A DNA stretch of 64,000 bases from assembly GCF_030247195.1 (NCBI RefSeq), contig NC_080672.1, positions 29,643,906 to 29,707,905 on the forward strand. Direction: 5' to 3'. The DNA comes from Topomyia yanbarensis (lineage: Eukaryota; Arthropoda; Insecta; Diptera; Culicidae). Of this stretch, positions 53,298-64,000 are shown piece after piece. The position numbers and the translations under genes are program-made. Position 1 is the stretch's first letter. Each line of letters starts with the position of its first letter. The notes under the pieces were generated by a model. The model worked only from the letters and a program-made list of their open reading frames with translations. It had not been told where the DNA came from and searched no databases.

Positions 53298-53716
53298 GAA
53301 AATATTCTCTATTCTGACTCCTTTCCTAATTATTAAATCATTAATTATTATTTTGTCTGGGCGGGCTTGTAAAGTGTTTTTAATATTCCCACCGTCTGCG
53401 CATCGTACAATAAAAGCAATTTATGAACTTTAATCATTAAAATAGAGTATAAAGATCCACTTGTATCCACGATTCAAAAATTTCTTAAGATATATTTCAG
53501 TCCGCTAACCGATTTCCTAAATACCCCAAACCGGTCATGAAGCGTGCACAGTTGTCCGTGTAACTACAAATATGATCTCTCATTCTTTTTGTGGCACAGC
53601 ATGCCGTGGAACTCAAACGTTGTCATTCGGCCCAGAGAATCAGATTCCGCAGTCCCGAAACCAACCAACAATGGTTAAACAAATATTATCAATTTTAGTA
53701 TTCAGTTAGAACTTGA

Positions 53717-54503
53717 CCGGGGCTAGTTGGCTGTGTTTTCAGTTTTCATTTTTTACCGCTTTGATGTACCTAGATTTTGCAAAATAGAACACGTGGCATG
53801 GAAGGGCAGACTGTTGGCAACATCTCTGAATTTTATTAAAATGTTTGATGCATTGTCTCCATTTTTAGAGACAAAAACATGTGACGCGGAAAAACCGGCC
53901 ATTTACCACGGGGTAAGTTGGCGGTATGTATAGATGAACCATAAAATAAGCAATCAAATGGAGAATCAAATACTTCATGGGTTCTTTTGGAACGTGATGA
54001 ATGTCTTTTCAAGAAAACTGTATATTAATCGACATTTGCTATTATATTTCAGTCTCAATATCCCGGAATATTGACTTTGACGCGTACTCCATATTCAATA
54101 GCAAATTTTCGAAATTCTTCAGGTGACTAGCCGAAGTAAATATTTCCGGCATTGACGAGATACATAAGAAAAAGATTTTCTTACTTTGGAATGAATTCCA
54201 GAAATAAAAATTTTTGATGACTATTTTTGCATCGTAAATAGTACCGCAAACTTTCTCCGCGAGCAGCACCGCCATCACCCTAAATAACACAAAGTGTTTA
54301 AAATTTAGGAAATTTACTAGGTATGCTCGAAAATACAATATCGCTCACAACTTCCACAATACAAAATGTTTTGCAACCAAAATACATTGGATAATGGGTT
54401 TCACATAACTTGAGGTACATAACGAGAGGCAGTGCTGTATGTCTAATAGAAACGGAGAAAAAGGGTTTCCGCCAACTTACCCCAACCGCCAACTAGCCTC
54501 GGG
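53717..54503. mobile_element. About 790-bp MITE with GGGGCTAGTTGGC ends inside the pogo-like element
   Basis: CCGGGGCTAGTTGGCTG at 53717 is inverse to CCGCCAACTAGCCTCGGG at about 54486-54503. GGGGTAAGTTGGCGG-type motifs recur inward of both ends (53909 and, in inverse, 54470). No coding; ends approximate. Confidence 0.65.
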
Positions 54504-54789
54504 CTCCCCTACTGATATTGAGTTATTTATTGAGATAAATGGTTGGTTTTAATAAATCACGATCATACGCAAATGAAATTGAAAAAAATCGCTCTCGTAA
54601 GCCCAATTAGTACGTTTTAAGATTGTGTGTAACATACTGAATTTTTAAAATATGGAATATATGCGTAATTGAAGAGAAATTTGGACCTGAAAAATAAATT
54701 AAAAAATATTTACGTTATATCGAGGAAAAATGTACGTTATATCGAATGACGCTATATCGAGGGTACGTTGTATCGAAGATTACCTGTAT

Positions 54790-54990
54790 TTGCATATTAT
54801 TACTCATTTTTCGTTCTTGTAGATGTTATTTTTCCAGCTCGTTTTGTTCCATTTTATCTATTTATTTTTTCCTCGTTTGTTCCTAGTTTATTTTTTTGTT
54901 TTTCTCTCTTTAAAATCTATCATCATTGGACACATTTTCCTTTTTTGCAACTATTTTCGCATTTTGTGCAACGTTTCGATCATGATTATT
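54790..54990. repeat. T-rich low-complexity block, right part
   Basis: Continuation of the 51190-52855 block beyond the inserted element (TTTTATCTATTTATTTTTTC type). Confidence 0.65.
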
Positions 54991-55019
54991 TTTTAATAAT
55001 ATTGTACTGGAAGGCCGAG

Positions 55020-55830
55020 TGTCATATACCATTCGATTTAGTTCGTCGAGATTGGAAAATGTCTGTGCGTATGCGTATGTCATTTGAACTCACACAAATT
55101 TCTCAGATGGCTGAACCGATTTACACAAATTAGTTTCAAATGATAGGTGTAACGCTCCCATAAGCTGCTATTGTCTTTTTAGTTGCTCCGACTTGCGTTT
55201 TCGGAGTTTCGGGTTGAATATAACGATCAAACAGCGAATTCCTATATATACTGGTAACACCATGATGTCCGAATGATGTAATACATATTAAAATGAGTGC
55301 AACATTACTTGGATTTGTGGGTATAGATTAGTAATGATTAATCAAAGTAACTTTGACCACATTGGTCATCTTTGACGGTTCCTGATGATACCGGGGAACT
55401 CGCCTAGTTCCTAAGCTAAACCTATTTTTTAGCGAACTCTCGACCGATTTCTACAAACTTATTTTCAAATGAAAGATTCCGTAATCCTATTGACAGTATT
55501 GAATTTCGTTCGATTCTGGTTCTTTGTTCCGGAGTTACAGGTCCGTCAGTAAGGTCACACTGGAATTTCCCATAGAAACCGTTACAATCGTAATACCTCA
55601 GAGGCGAAAAATCTATTGAAATGGTTACCAAATTACTTCGATTCGAAGTCTAGATCACTGATTCCCTACCAAACATTCTTTGAATATATTGTCCACTATC
55701 GACAATTCCGGAAGTCCCGGCTTTCGGGCCTATTCCACTATTGAAGTCATATCGGTTCTTCGGTGAAGACTGAACCGATTTTCTCAAATCAAGTCTCAAA
55801 TGGAAGGTGTAATATGCAGTTCGGTGTTGT
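55020..55830. repeat. Degenerate internally repeated sequence (ACCGATTT...ACAAA...TCAAATG motif)
   Basis: Three blocks share the order GACCGATTT/GAACCGATTT, then ACAAACTTA or ACAAATTAG or CAAATCAAG, then TTCAAATGA/TCTCAAATGG, then AGGTGTAA or AAGATTCCGTAA (at about 55110, 55440 and 55770). This spacing (about 330 bp) suggests a diverged tandem repeat of a dispersed family. Confidence 0.5.
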
Positions 55831-55834
55831 ATTG

Positions 55835-56030
55835 AGTACCCTCCCCCCCCCTCCCTCAAGCCCTTACCATTCTCTCCTTCATCACCCCTCACCCCTTTGA
55901 CTACCATTCACACCCACATTTACTTCACCCACCCCGCATACCGAAATAAGATAAAATATTTCTGAAGCATCCTCCACTCTCACTCTATTAACCCTCCTCC
56001 CCTTCCAAACCCGTTCACCCCACCATTTCA
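55835..56030. repeat. C-rich, G-poor stretch
   Basis: About 200 bp where the plus strand is mostly C, A and T (CTCCCCCCCCCTCCCTC, ACCCCTCACCCC, CCACCCCGC), a pyrimidine-rich simple-sequence region adjoining the LINE 3' end at about 56040. Confidence 0.6.
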
Positions 56031-56039
56031 AAATATGAT

Positions 56040-57110
56040 TTTTTTCAATCTAAGGATGTACTTGAAATGGCTCAATGCGTTAGCACAACTGAGCCGTGGG
56101 TCTTTTAATTTTTTTACAATAAGGAAAAATAAAAAATGCTTAGAATGTCGGGACGCAGTTTGCTGCTGCGTGTTGAGATCCTTTTCCTTAGCGGTGAAGC
56201 CGCTTCGGGGTCATTCAGTCTGCCTTCTCTCGCGTTATCCTTCGCATCCATGTCATCATCGGTACTGCTTTCTTGCTGTTCTCGATCAGAGGTTCTTGTT
56301 TATTTCTTGTTCTTACGGGTCGCTGTTGTAAATCCGTCTTCATCGGTATTTTCTTCTTTATTGGCGATGCTAGTTGTTGGTTTGGGAGCGGTTGTCGTGG
56401 TCGTTGTACCTGCATTATTGGTTAATTGGATCGTTAATTTTGGTTTATCTTAAGGTGTCGGTGGCTGCTTGTTAGAGTTGGGTGTAGTAAATGAGTTTTG
56501 ACTAGTTGCTTCAGCGCATGTTTTTCCGTAGTGAGCTGTATGGTTACAGAATTGGCATGTTGTGGTCTGCCCGGGATATGTGATTAACGTTGTTTGCTTA
56601 TAGGTCACGCCTTGCTTCGGTGATTTGCCTTCAATAGTTATGTAAGAAGGTATTGGTTTAGTCACTCGCATCCTCACAATACGAACGCCGTTGGGAATGC
56701 GGTGGTGAAAAAATTTCTCCAGGTGTCATTCGTAATAGATTCTACTTCTCCATATTGCGACATGATTCGTTTGATGTAATCTTCCGCGTGGCCAAATCAT
56801 GGATACGCACGTCCACCATGTCGTTTTCCATATTCGCGGGAATCTTGATTCTGATGTTCTCAAATTCGACCTCGTGTTGCATGTTGTTCTTTGCAATAAA
56901 GTTTTCTGCCTGTGCTAAACTTCTAAACGTAATCAAAACACAGTTTTTAACGTGGTGTAGCTGAATGTACGTAACTTCAGCGAGATTAAGCTCCATTTTA
57001 ACTCTAACTAATTGTTCCACTTCTTGAACTGTGGGTCTAACACGAGTTTTATTAATGTCGATCGAAATCGTGTTATCCCGTAGGCCCTTTTGTTTCATTT
57101 GGCAAATTCA
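56040..57110 (-). pseudogene. LINE ORF1 (CCHC gag-like) remnant, copy 2
   Basis: The minus strand from 57098 reads KQKGLRDNTISIDINKTR, VEQLVRVKMELNLAEVTYIQ, LHHVKNCVLITF, NIRIKIPANMENDMVDVRIH, then after a frameshift near 56700 RMRVTKPIPSYITIEGK, TYPGQTTTCQFCNHTAHYGK-TC and a polar Asn/Ser/Pro tail. The lysine-rich C-terminus lies at about 56215-56415. It is a paralog of 47380-47945, better preserved at the N-terminus. It belongs to a LINE whose ORF2 is not present here. Confidence 0.72.
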
Positions 57111-60100
57111 GTTCACTCCGCAGCCCGGGGCAACGATACAATTTGTTTGTGCACTGATATAGTACAACAGCTGGCTTGATTCACTGGTGCCTATAGTCTG
57201 CTATAGCGTAGCGATTTTTTTTGCTTCTGCTTTGTGCGAGGTCAGAAGATAGACTGATTTCAAAATATGATCACATGAAGATAACATTGAACTCATGCTG
57301 ATTAAGCTAACTAAATATTCTTTTTTTAATGTACGTTAGGGTCGACTTTGGGATACGTACTAAGTATAAAGTTCAATATAATTGTTGAAATGTTTACTAC
57401 ATTCTGGGAAAGGCGCAATCACACCACTAGGTGGATTAAAACAGATTTTTGACTTTTGCTCTTCAGTCATAAAAGTGCCGTCTAACCAAGATGAGTAACA
57501 CAACGAAATTTTTCTCGTGTTTCGCCTGAATTCGAACTCCGAGTTAGTAAAATCATTTAAAGTGGCCAAATCAATTGTCACCAGCGTAAAAGCAACCGGA
57601 AGGGAAAGTATTCGGTATTTTCAAGCATGTAAATCTGTCGAAGTTCACAGAACCAGACAGAAATATCTGGTTTGGCAGGCATGCTGTACCTGTGGTGAGT
57701 AAAGCGACATTTTCATTGCAACATTACGGAAAAAGGACATGTAGTGGTATTCAGGTGGCATCCAAAGACAAGAATCAATCCCAGCCGAGGTCGTTGAGAT
57801 TTTCTGACGTGAAAACTCTGTTTCATGTTAAAATTTTTTAATAACAGCAGAGAACTATTTTTTCAGATTTCGAGTTTAACCGATTCTGTGTTCGAAAAAT
57901 CTACAATTATGGAAGGGTTATACTGGACCCCCTGGTCCGTAATTTATCTCTACAGCCCTGAATAACGCTATAACACCCAGTAGCGACAAGCGCAGTTTTT
58001 AAGTGTTTATCTGCCGTTTTTAGATAAACGCCATATGTTTATATTGAATATGTTGTGCAAATCAATTACTCCTGATGGCGACTCTACCCTCTCCAAGCGT
58101 GTCCTAATCAGATTGCAAACACTACACGCTTGAATCGTTTTGTGTGCAATGTTAGATTTAGGAAGTAATTTTACCACCCCATCTTTTTCTCGCTTTCTGT
58201 CTCGGATGTTATTCTAAGTTGACCGAATAGCATACGACAAAACAGCCGGAGGTAGAGTGAGAAATATCTGAAAAAAACACGGAAAATAGAAAAACGGAAG
58301 AGCAACAAACCACCTGATAATAAGATAAACTTTATGTTGTAGGGCCATTCCAAACCATTTTTTTTTCGTTCGCCGTTCCTGCGTACCTGTTTTCTGCCTG
58401 ATTACAGCCAGTATCGGTACGGACATTGCTGCTGCTTTCAGTTGCGCCTCCGGGAGGAAAAAGGGTACACCGGAAAAGGCATCGCAATAGATTATCTATT
58501 AAGCATCAGTGATGATATTCCGGCGGGACACGGATGATTCGTGGTGGCTCGTTGTTCTATAGTAGAGCTTCTCTTTTGACTCAACCGAAATACTGTTTTG
58601 CTTGAAATCCCGGTAAAACCAAGTTTAAAAAGTTTGTTGTTCTGAATCGCAAAATTTTACCTCGTAGTTGCACTCAATGGACCAACTACATGTTGTTTAT
58701 TTCAAGCATGTTTTTGTCATTGTGCATGTTTCACTGTTTCAAAACTTTTATATAGTGATCAATACAGATTGGTTGGATATGATCAGGGTTGTACTACCGA
58801 GATAGAAAAGAAACAGTTCGCTAGAATAATGGTTAGTAGAGAAAAGTAACTTTTTGGCAAAATACTAACTAAAAGCTTAGTAAATCATTTGCGATTAATT
58901 GCAAACTCGTATTATTCAAACTATGTACAAATCAGAGATGAGACTAACACTCAAATCAGGTCATAATTTGATAACGTAAATCATAACAGAATTTAAGAAT
59001 TCTTGTAGTCAAAAAAATTTACCCATTGACACAGTTCTGCACATTTCTACGTTAAAGGAAACTATACAATAATCAAGGAACCAACAGCACGTGGTATATA
59101 GCTACGCTGCGCCCAGTAGCCCCGCTAGATCCTTACGGACTGCACCTGGAACATATTTCGAAACGCCGTCGTACGCCGCCAAGCGCAAAAACGCCTTCGT
59201 TGGACATGAACAATTCTTGTTAAATTCGTATTCGGAATCTTATTAATGCAGTGGGCAGAATGCCGGTGCAGTTTGCGCGCATCGTAGAATAAATTGAGTT
59301 GTTTAGTCAACTAATTACAAAGGCAAATTGCTCCAATTTCACGTGCTCCAGCGCGCGCTGTCCACCGTTCTTGTAAACAAGCATTCGCCTGTAGGTATTG
59401 TATCTACCAAGTGGATCAACAGAGAAAGAGCTTGCAATAGATACGGTACCGTAAGCAGTAAGAGGAAACATTTTAGCGAAATGAGTTGCACATTGTTGTC
59501 CCAATTATGAGCCCTGTGTGACGGTTCTCCGACGGACGGAGAAGAAAGATATCGTACGACAACACCAGTAGCAGTAGTAGACAATAAAGAAACAGACGGC
59601 GAAAGCGGGGATGGATTTTTGAGCAGCTATCTTTCTGGTTCGTGGGTGTTGTGAACAATGATCCATCAGCAACGTCGATATCGTCTCGTCGCGGTTTCCG
59701 ATGTCGTTGTCTGGCTGGTGCTGTGGCGCGCCGATTGATACACTGTCAGTCTGTATCAAATTGCAATAACCTTTCGGTTGACGTAGGTTCTCAATTGTCT
59801 CATTGTTCTCGCGTTGTGTTTCACCAAATCAAGGTTTAACATACTTCAATTAATATCGGGAATTGACAACTGTAATAAACAGATGGTGATCGATTCATGG
59901 TATGTTTGCATTAAAAGTTGCATTCGGATGACACACATAATAGGTCTATTCATATTTATTTAATTTGTTGCCTTTACAATACTGGATTTTAAACATGAGT
60001 TACGATTTGTTTGTTGGAAATATTTTTCATTCATATCCTATTGTTAGAATTTATGCATGCTGACGATCCATCATCATTTGCACCAGCTAGCACCGTTTCA

Positions 60101-61260
60101 ATTGACGAAGTGGTGATTGCTGCGTCAAGCAAATTGTAAAATTCATTTTCTCGTCCAAATGGTATTCTTGCTCCGATGTAAATATTTTGATGTACATACT
60201 TTTATAATGATGTAATATTTTCCTTTCAAGATATCAGGAATTCAAACAAGAATGTCGAAGAATAAATGTGCCAATATTTCAAAGAACAATAAAGGCGGCG
60301 GTCAGCTATTTTCGTTCGTGTCCCTTATTACTTATACTGCAGCAGTGCTATCTTTGATTTCGGTTATGCTACAGCTTTTCCCAATCTTGTTCTAATGCAA
60401 ATAATTAAGCATTCACCATTTCGTTATATTCTGAATTGTCCATATTTTGTCGTATGTATGTAATGTTCTTTGATTTGATGGCATTGTAATGGAATACGTA
60501 TCCGCCGGTTCATGCCAAGCGAGCTGACATTTCTTTAGGCTGAGCATACTAATTTCTTTGTTTAGTTTTGTTTGACTAACTAGAAAACTAATCTACTGGG
60601 TATTTAATGCGCGTGGGTATTACGCATGGTCTTGTCTGAGTGAATGATGACTTTTGAATTATGTATGAGGGTTGAGAATTAACAATTCGCAAGAAGAATT
60701 TAAAACCAGTTACCAATTTTCGGCACGAAGAACAAATGTTTTATTTTCATATTCATTGGCTTACTTTTAGTCCATTAAATCATCAGTAAATTATATTAAC
60801 TTTTCTTATTTTATTGAGTACTAGCATATGCTTTGGAGTAGTGCATGCATCATATTACTTAACCATATTTCTTCGGGAGTATAAAAATATTGTAGCTTGA
60901 TTATTGACGTAAAAGGTGACAAGTTAGTTTCTTTCCGTTCTTATTGTTTTTAATCTTGTTCTAGTAATTAGCGTAAAAAACGCACATTGTCATTGATTGT
61001 ATATCCGACACTCACAGTTAGTCGTATGTCTGCAGGGCTTATTTTATACCGTTTTAAATGTGCCAACGCGCGCAAATAATTATAATATAAGAATAAATCC
61101 AGCGGAGAAAGAAGCCAATACATAATTGTCATTAGTAATAATACCAAAATTTATACACAATAAATAATTCGTGTATTGCGAAAACTTTTATTACATAGAT
61201 ATATCGACAAATATTTCGGGACGCCAAAAGTACCGCTTTTCATTATATTCACCCTTATGC
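57111..61260. other. Long stretch with no supportable gene
   Basis: 57111-57300 is probably the LINE 5'UTR. 59500-59840 is GC-richer, with CGACGTCG-like words, and could hold a leader exon or promoter, but no convincing splice site and initiator pair was found. The remainder is AT-rich with only short frames. Confidence 0.35.
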
Positions 61261-61266
61261 CTGTTT

Positions 61267-61330
61267 GCGAGATTCGAACGAAAGTGGTTCGTATTATCGT
61301 TTAGGATAACCGCTTTCGAAAGAATCTCGC
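61267..61330. repeat. Imperfect 23-bp hairpin
   Basis: GCGAGATTCGAACGAAAGTGG-TT pairs with AACCGCTTTCGAAAGAATCT-CGC with a few mismatches around an 18-base loop. Too short to classify; possibly a small MITE. Confidence 0.5.
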
Positions 61331-64000
61331 ATTCGTCGTAAACAAGAATTGTATGGTTTTTGTAATGCCGTGTTTCGCCGGAATGAAGGAGCAAAGAATA
61401 ATAAAATCGTTCACCTACCGTTTGCTTCAATTAAACATATGCAACACTCCCGACTGTCGGCTGTCCGGAGCTGAAGCTGTTTTTTTTAACAAATCGTTTT
61501 CAAAATTAATTCAATATACGACAAATCTATCATAAATTTTCGGCAGCCGGCTGCCCAGACCAATAAACACATGATAACACTACTGAGAGTTGCATAGATC
61601 GTATCACTCATCAAAGAGAATCCAGATTTGTGTAACTCTTTACCCCATCTTACTAACAAACATTCCTTCCCATGGCAAACTTGGAGATGCAGAGGTATAC
61701 ACGGTCTCCATAACAATTTTTGTTACACTAACATTCCTTCCCTTCCCCAATAGAACACTCGAAACATGTACATTGTGGACGAATCCCAAGCCCTATTCTT
61801 TGATTCTCTGTAAAATTTCGCTTGTTCAGGTCAATCACGGAGTAGCAACTACGAATCGTATGGTCATCATGCTCACTTCAACTTCTATGGAGGATACAAG
61901 AATTCATGTAAAAGTACTCACTATTCTTGAGTCTAGCTAAGTTTTTGAAGTTAAAATTTAAGAAAATTTACTTCTGGGCGACTCCCCAATACTGGTAATA
62001 TAAACGGTAACTTTAGGTTTCGATTAGTTAAAAAAATCACACTTATATATTTTATATAGTTATATATCGTACATCTAAATTCCCACCAACATATACTTTT
62101 CTATATGCTCACCAAAATATAATACAACTATCTTCCTACCAAAATAAAATCAATTGGTTTTACGAGATTCTCCAGATTCTTTCAGTAAGACCTAATTTAA
62201 GAAGATAACAATAATTTGATCGTGACAAAACATTTTCAAAACATAATCTGCAATCTTTTGCGATAGAATATATGTGTAGACGGTGAATTAAATTGAGGTA
62301 CATAACAATTGACAATGCATCGATATTAACCCCTCCATGCCCATGTTGTTTATACACAAAAAATATCTTCAAACAACTTTAACTTTTGGCTTAGACCAGA
62401 TTTGCTCACACGAATCTAACGTTGATAGCTGGGACTATTACCTTTCATTTGAGCACTAACAGTTATAAGGATTACTGGTTGAACTGAACTTATTGCGAAG
62501 AGTCTAATTGGATTCTGATGCAGTGCTGCCAGGGACAATTTCTGTTAATGATGAGAAAAAAAATTTGATTCATTTACGTTATCTTGAAATATTATTGAAA
62601 ACTGATAAAACCTATCAAGCTAGACGGCTTTCGACTACTTTTTAGATGCAGTTGGACTATTGTTAAAATTCTAGGAGATAAGGTCAAAATTGAGCTTTTT
62701 TCTAACAATGCGAGAGAATAATCAATCCTGCTCAAAACAAGTTTTTCGTGTTTCATGGCACCAACAGTATTAAGCCGTGTGGTGTCCGGCGGGCTGAAAT
62801 CTTTTTGCACTATTTCAGCCAAGAATAGAACCTCTGGGAACTGCTCCCATGTCGTAAGAGGCGACTAACAACATGCTAGGAGTTCCTAGGTCGCGGTATT
62901 GCTCCGTACCGAAGACTTAACCTGGACGGACCCTAAGGTTTTACTTCATAACCTTTATCCATTCTGTATTAAGTGAATCACTGACATATAGTCACCTTTT
63001 CTGATTCGCTATTCTCGATTGTGTACCAACGTTTTAAGTTTCTTCTGGCGGTTGTATAATAGCCGTAAAGGACGAAATCTAATTCTACACTAAGTAACAG
63101 CATATATTAATATACCGACTCTTCCATGCCAAGGTTTAACTTCCAAAGCTTTGGTATAAAAACCGTTTTTTAAAAAAAGTAAACTTTCATGTAGGAAATT
63201 TATCGAATTGGCCTAAGATGGAGCTGCCGAATTGCACAAAAAGTTTTTTATGTTGCAAGCGATCTGTAGATATGTTAAATTAGGTTTTTTTTATTAAATC
63301 TGGGACCGTCTATCGACAAATCTACATTTACGAATACTTCCAAAAGTGACTTCTTAAGGTCTCACGAAGGCCAGACACTAGCTTTATGATACTTTTGCTT
63401 TCCTAAACAGTGATAAAAATCTCAACATTCCAGAACTTCGCTTTGTCAGAAAATGTAGGGCCATCAGAAGCTAAAACTTCGTAAAGTCGCATTCCTGGCC
63501 CTTTCTTCAAAATCATCCAGTGCAGTGCTCTACGTTACTCGTTCGAATTTGCCCCGCTCATGTGGTAGTCGGTATTTGCTAGTATTGCTCTTCTCCCATC
63601 CATTCTTCTTCTGGAACACCCCTGTCGTAGTGTTTATTATATTTGTTAGTCATAATAAACATGTCGTTTGCAATTGGTATTTAACCCAATTAGGGGAACG
63701 TGTCTGATAGGGAGATGCCAACTTGCCATTTACACTTCGCAGTGAATTTTTTCACATTCATTTGGGATATCTTTTATACATTTACACGCTTTATTTGTAC
63801 TGCAAACTTTGAAAATGATTATTGAAGTATTTATAAGAAGCATTACTCCCTATGGCCGGCTGTTCGGAGCTCAAATTGTTCGTTTCGAATTCTCGGAAAT
63901 TGATCGCGAGCGACTTCGTACATATTGCTAAGATCATATTGTCTATAGATGAATAGACCTCTATCATACTCCACGCGGCTTTCTCCTTTCATTACGCCCC
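61331..64000. other. Right end, no supportable gene
   Basis: A segment at 62825-62945 (CTCCCATGTCGTAAGAGGCG, then ACTAACAAC, AGTTCCTAGGTCGCGG) has the look of a transposon untranslated region. Two segments, 61445-61530 and 63845-63930, share CGGCTGTCCGGAGCT-like sequence. No coding signal is recognised. Confidence 0.35.

Larger units (their letters stand above)
52858..54786. mobile_element. 1.93-kb pogo-like (Tc1/mariner) non-autonomous element
   Basis: The left end CAGGTAAACTTCGATATAAC-GTAC and right inverse GTACGTTGTATCGAAGATTACCTG are flanked by TA (52856-52857 and 54787-54788). Subterminal TACGTTATATCGA repeats occur twice more at each end, in inverse. CAGG ends with TA targets fit pogo/Tigger. 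It carries a SINE (53130-53297) and a foldback (about 53717-54503); no transposase. Confidence 0.8.

Noticed and set aside
56035..56453. Two overlapping plus-strand frames of 98 and 105 codons with hydrophobic ends
   Set aside because: They are shadows of the lysine-rich tail of the LINE ORF1 remnant on the minus strand.

Overview
This is eukaryotic, insect-type genomic DNA and almost certainly from a mosquito. The AT-rich sequence carries a spliced gene with GT/AG introns, one of them 14.8 kb long. It also carries decayed Jockey-, R1- and R2-like LINEs, a BEL/Pao element, a copia tail, a tRNA-derived SINE, a mariner of the mosquito ITmD37E type and dozens of foldback/MITE elements. That mix resembles a culicine (Aedes-like) genome. 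The species call is inference from repeat style and was not tested by any search.

Only one cellular protein-coding gene can be read with confidence. It lies on the minus strand from about 24.2 kb down to 6.49 kb, continues past the left edge, and encodes a cortactin-binding-protein-2 N-terminal-like (CTTNBP2NL/Nausicaa-type) coiled-coil protein. Five coding exons join in frame through good splice sites, at 24202-23924, 23241-22403, 22335-22178, 7328-7092 and 6648-6488. The intron between exons 3 and 4 holds a transposon stack: foldbacks; a possible 3.4-kb non-autonomous element containing an R2-like LINE relic and a 462-bp foldback; a 1.69-kb hAT-like element with an 8-bp target duplication and two other repeats inside it; and a degraded BEL/Pao element with two LTR remnants. 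The partial intron at the left edge (1-6487) holds a shortened Jockey-type LINE, then an R1-type LINE whose reading frame runs in frame into the tail of a copia polyprotein, followed by a SINE fragment.

The right-hand part (24.3-64 kb) has no recognisable coding exon of a host gene. Two GC-richer, non-coding stretches on the plus strand end in strong splice donors (31317/31318 and 38715/38716). They look like alternative 5' leader exons of a gene whose coding part would lie outside the window. The rest is repeats: palindromic MITEs (many with clear target duplications), a three-level nest at 35.5-37.3 kb, a 1.63-kb long-armed foldback at 41.2-42.9 kb, a tandem duplication at 43.6-44.4 kb, a 1.6-kb AT-rich minisatellite, T-rich low-complexity blocks, two related LINE ORF1 remnants and a 1.93-kb pogo-like element carrying a SINE.

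I found no new functional system. The notable content is transposon history (nested insertions with readable target-site duplications and an in-frame R1/copia chimera) and the transposon-split CTTNBP2-like gene. From about 57.1 to 64 kb I see almost nothing that can be supported.
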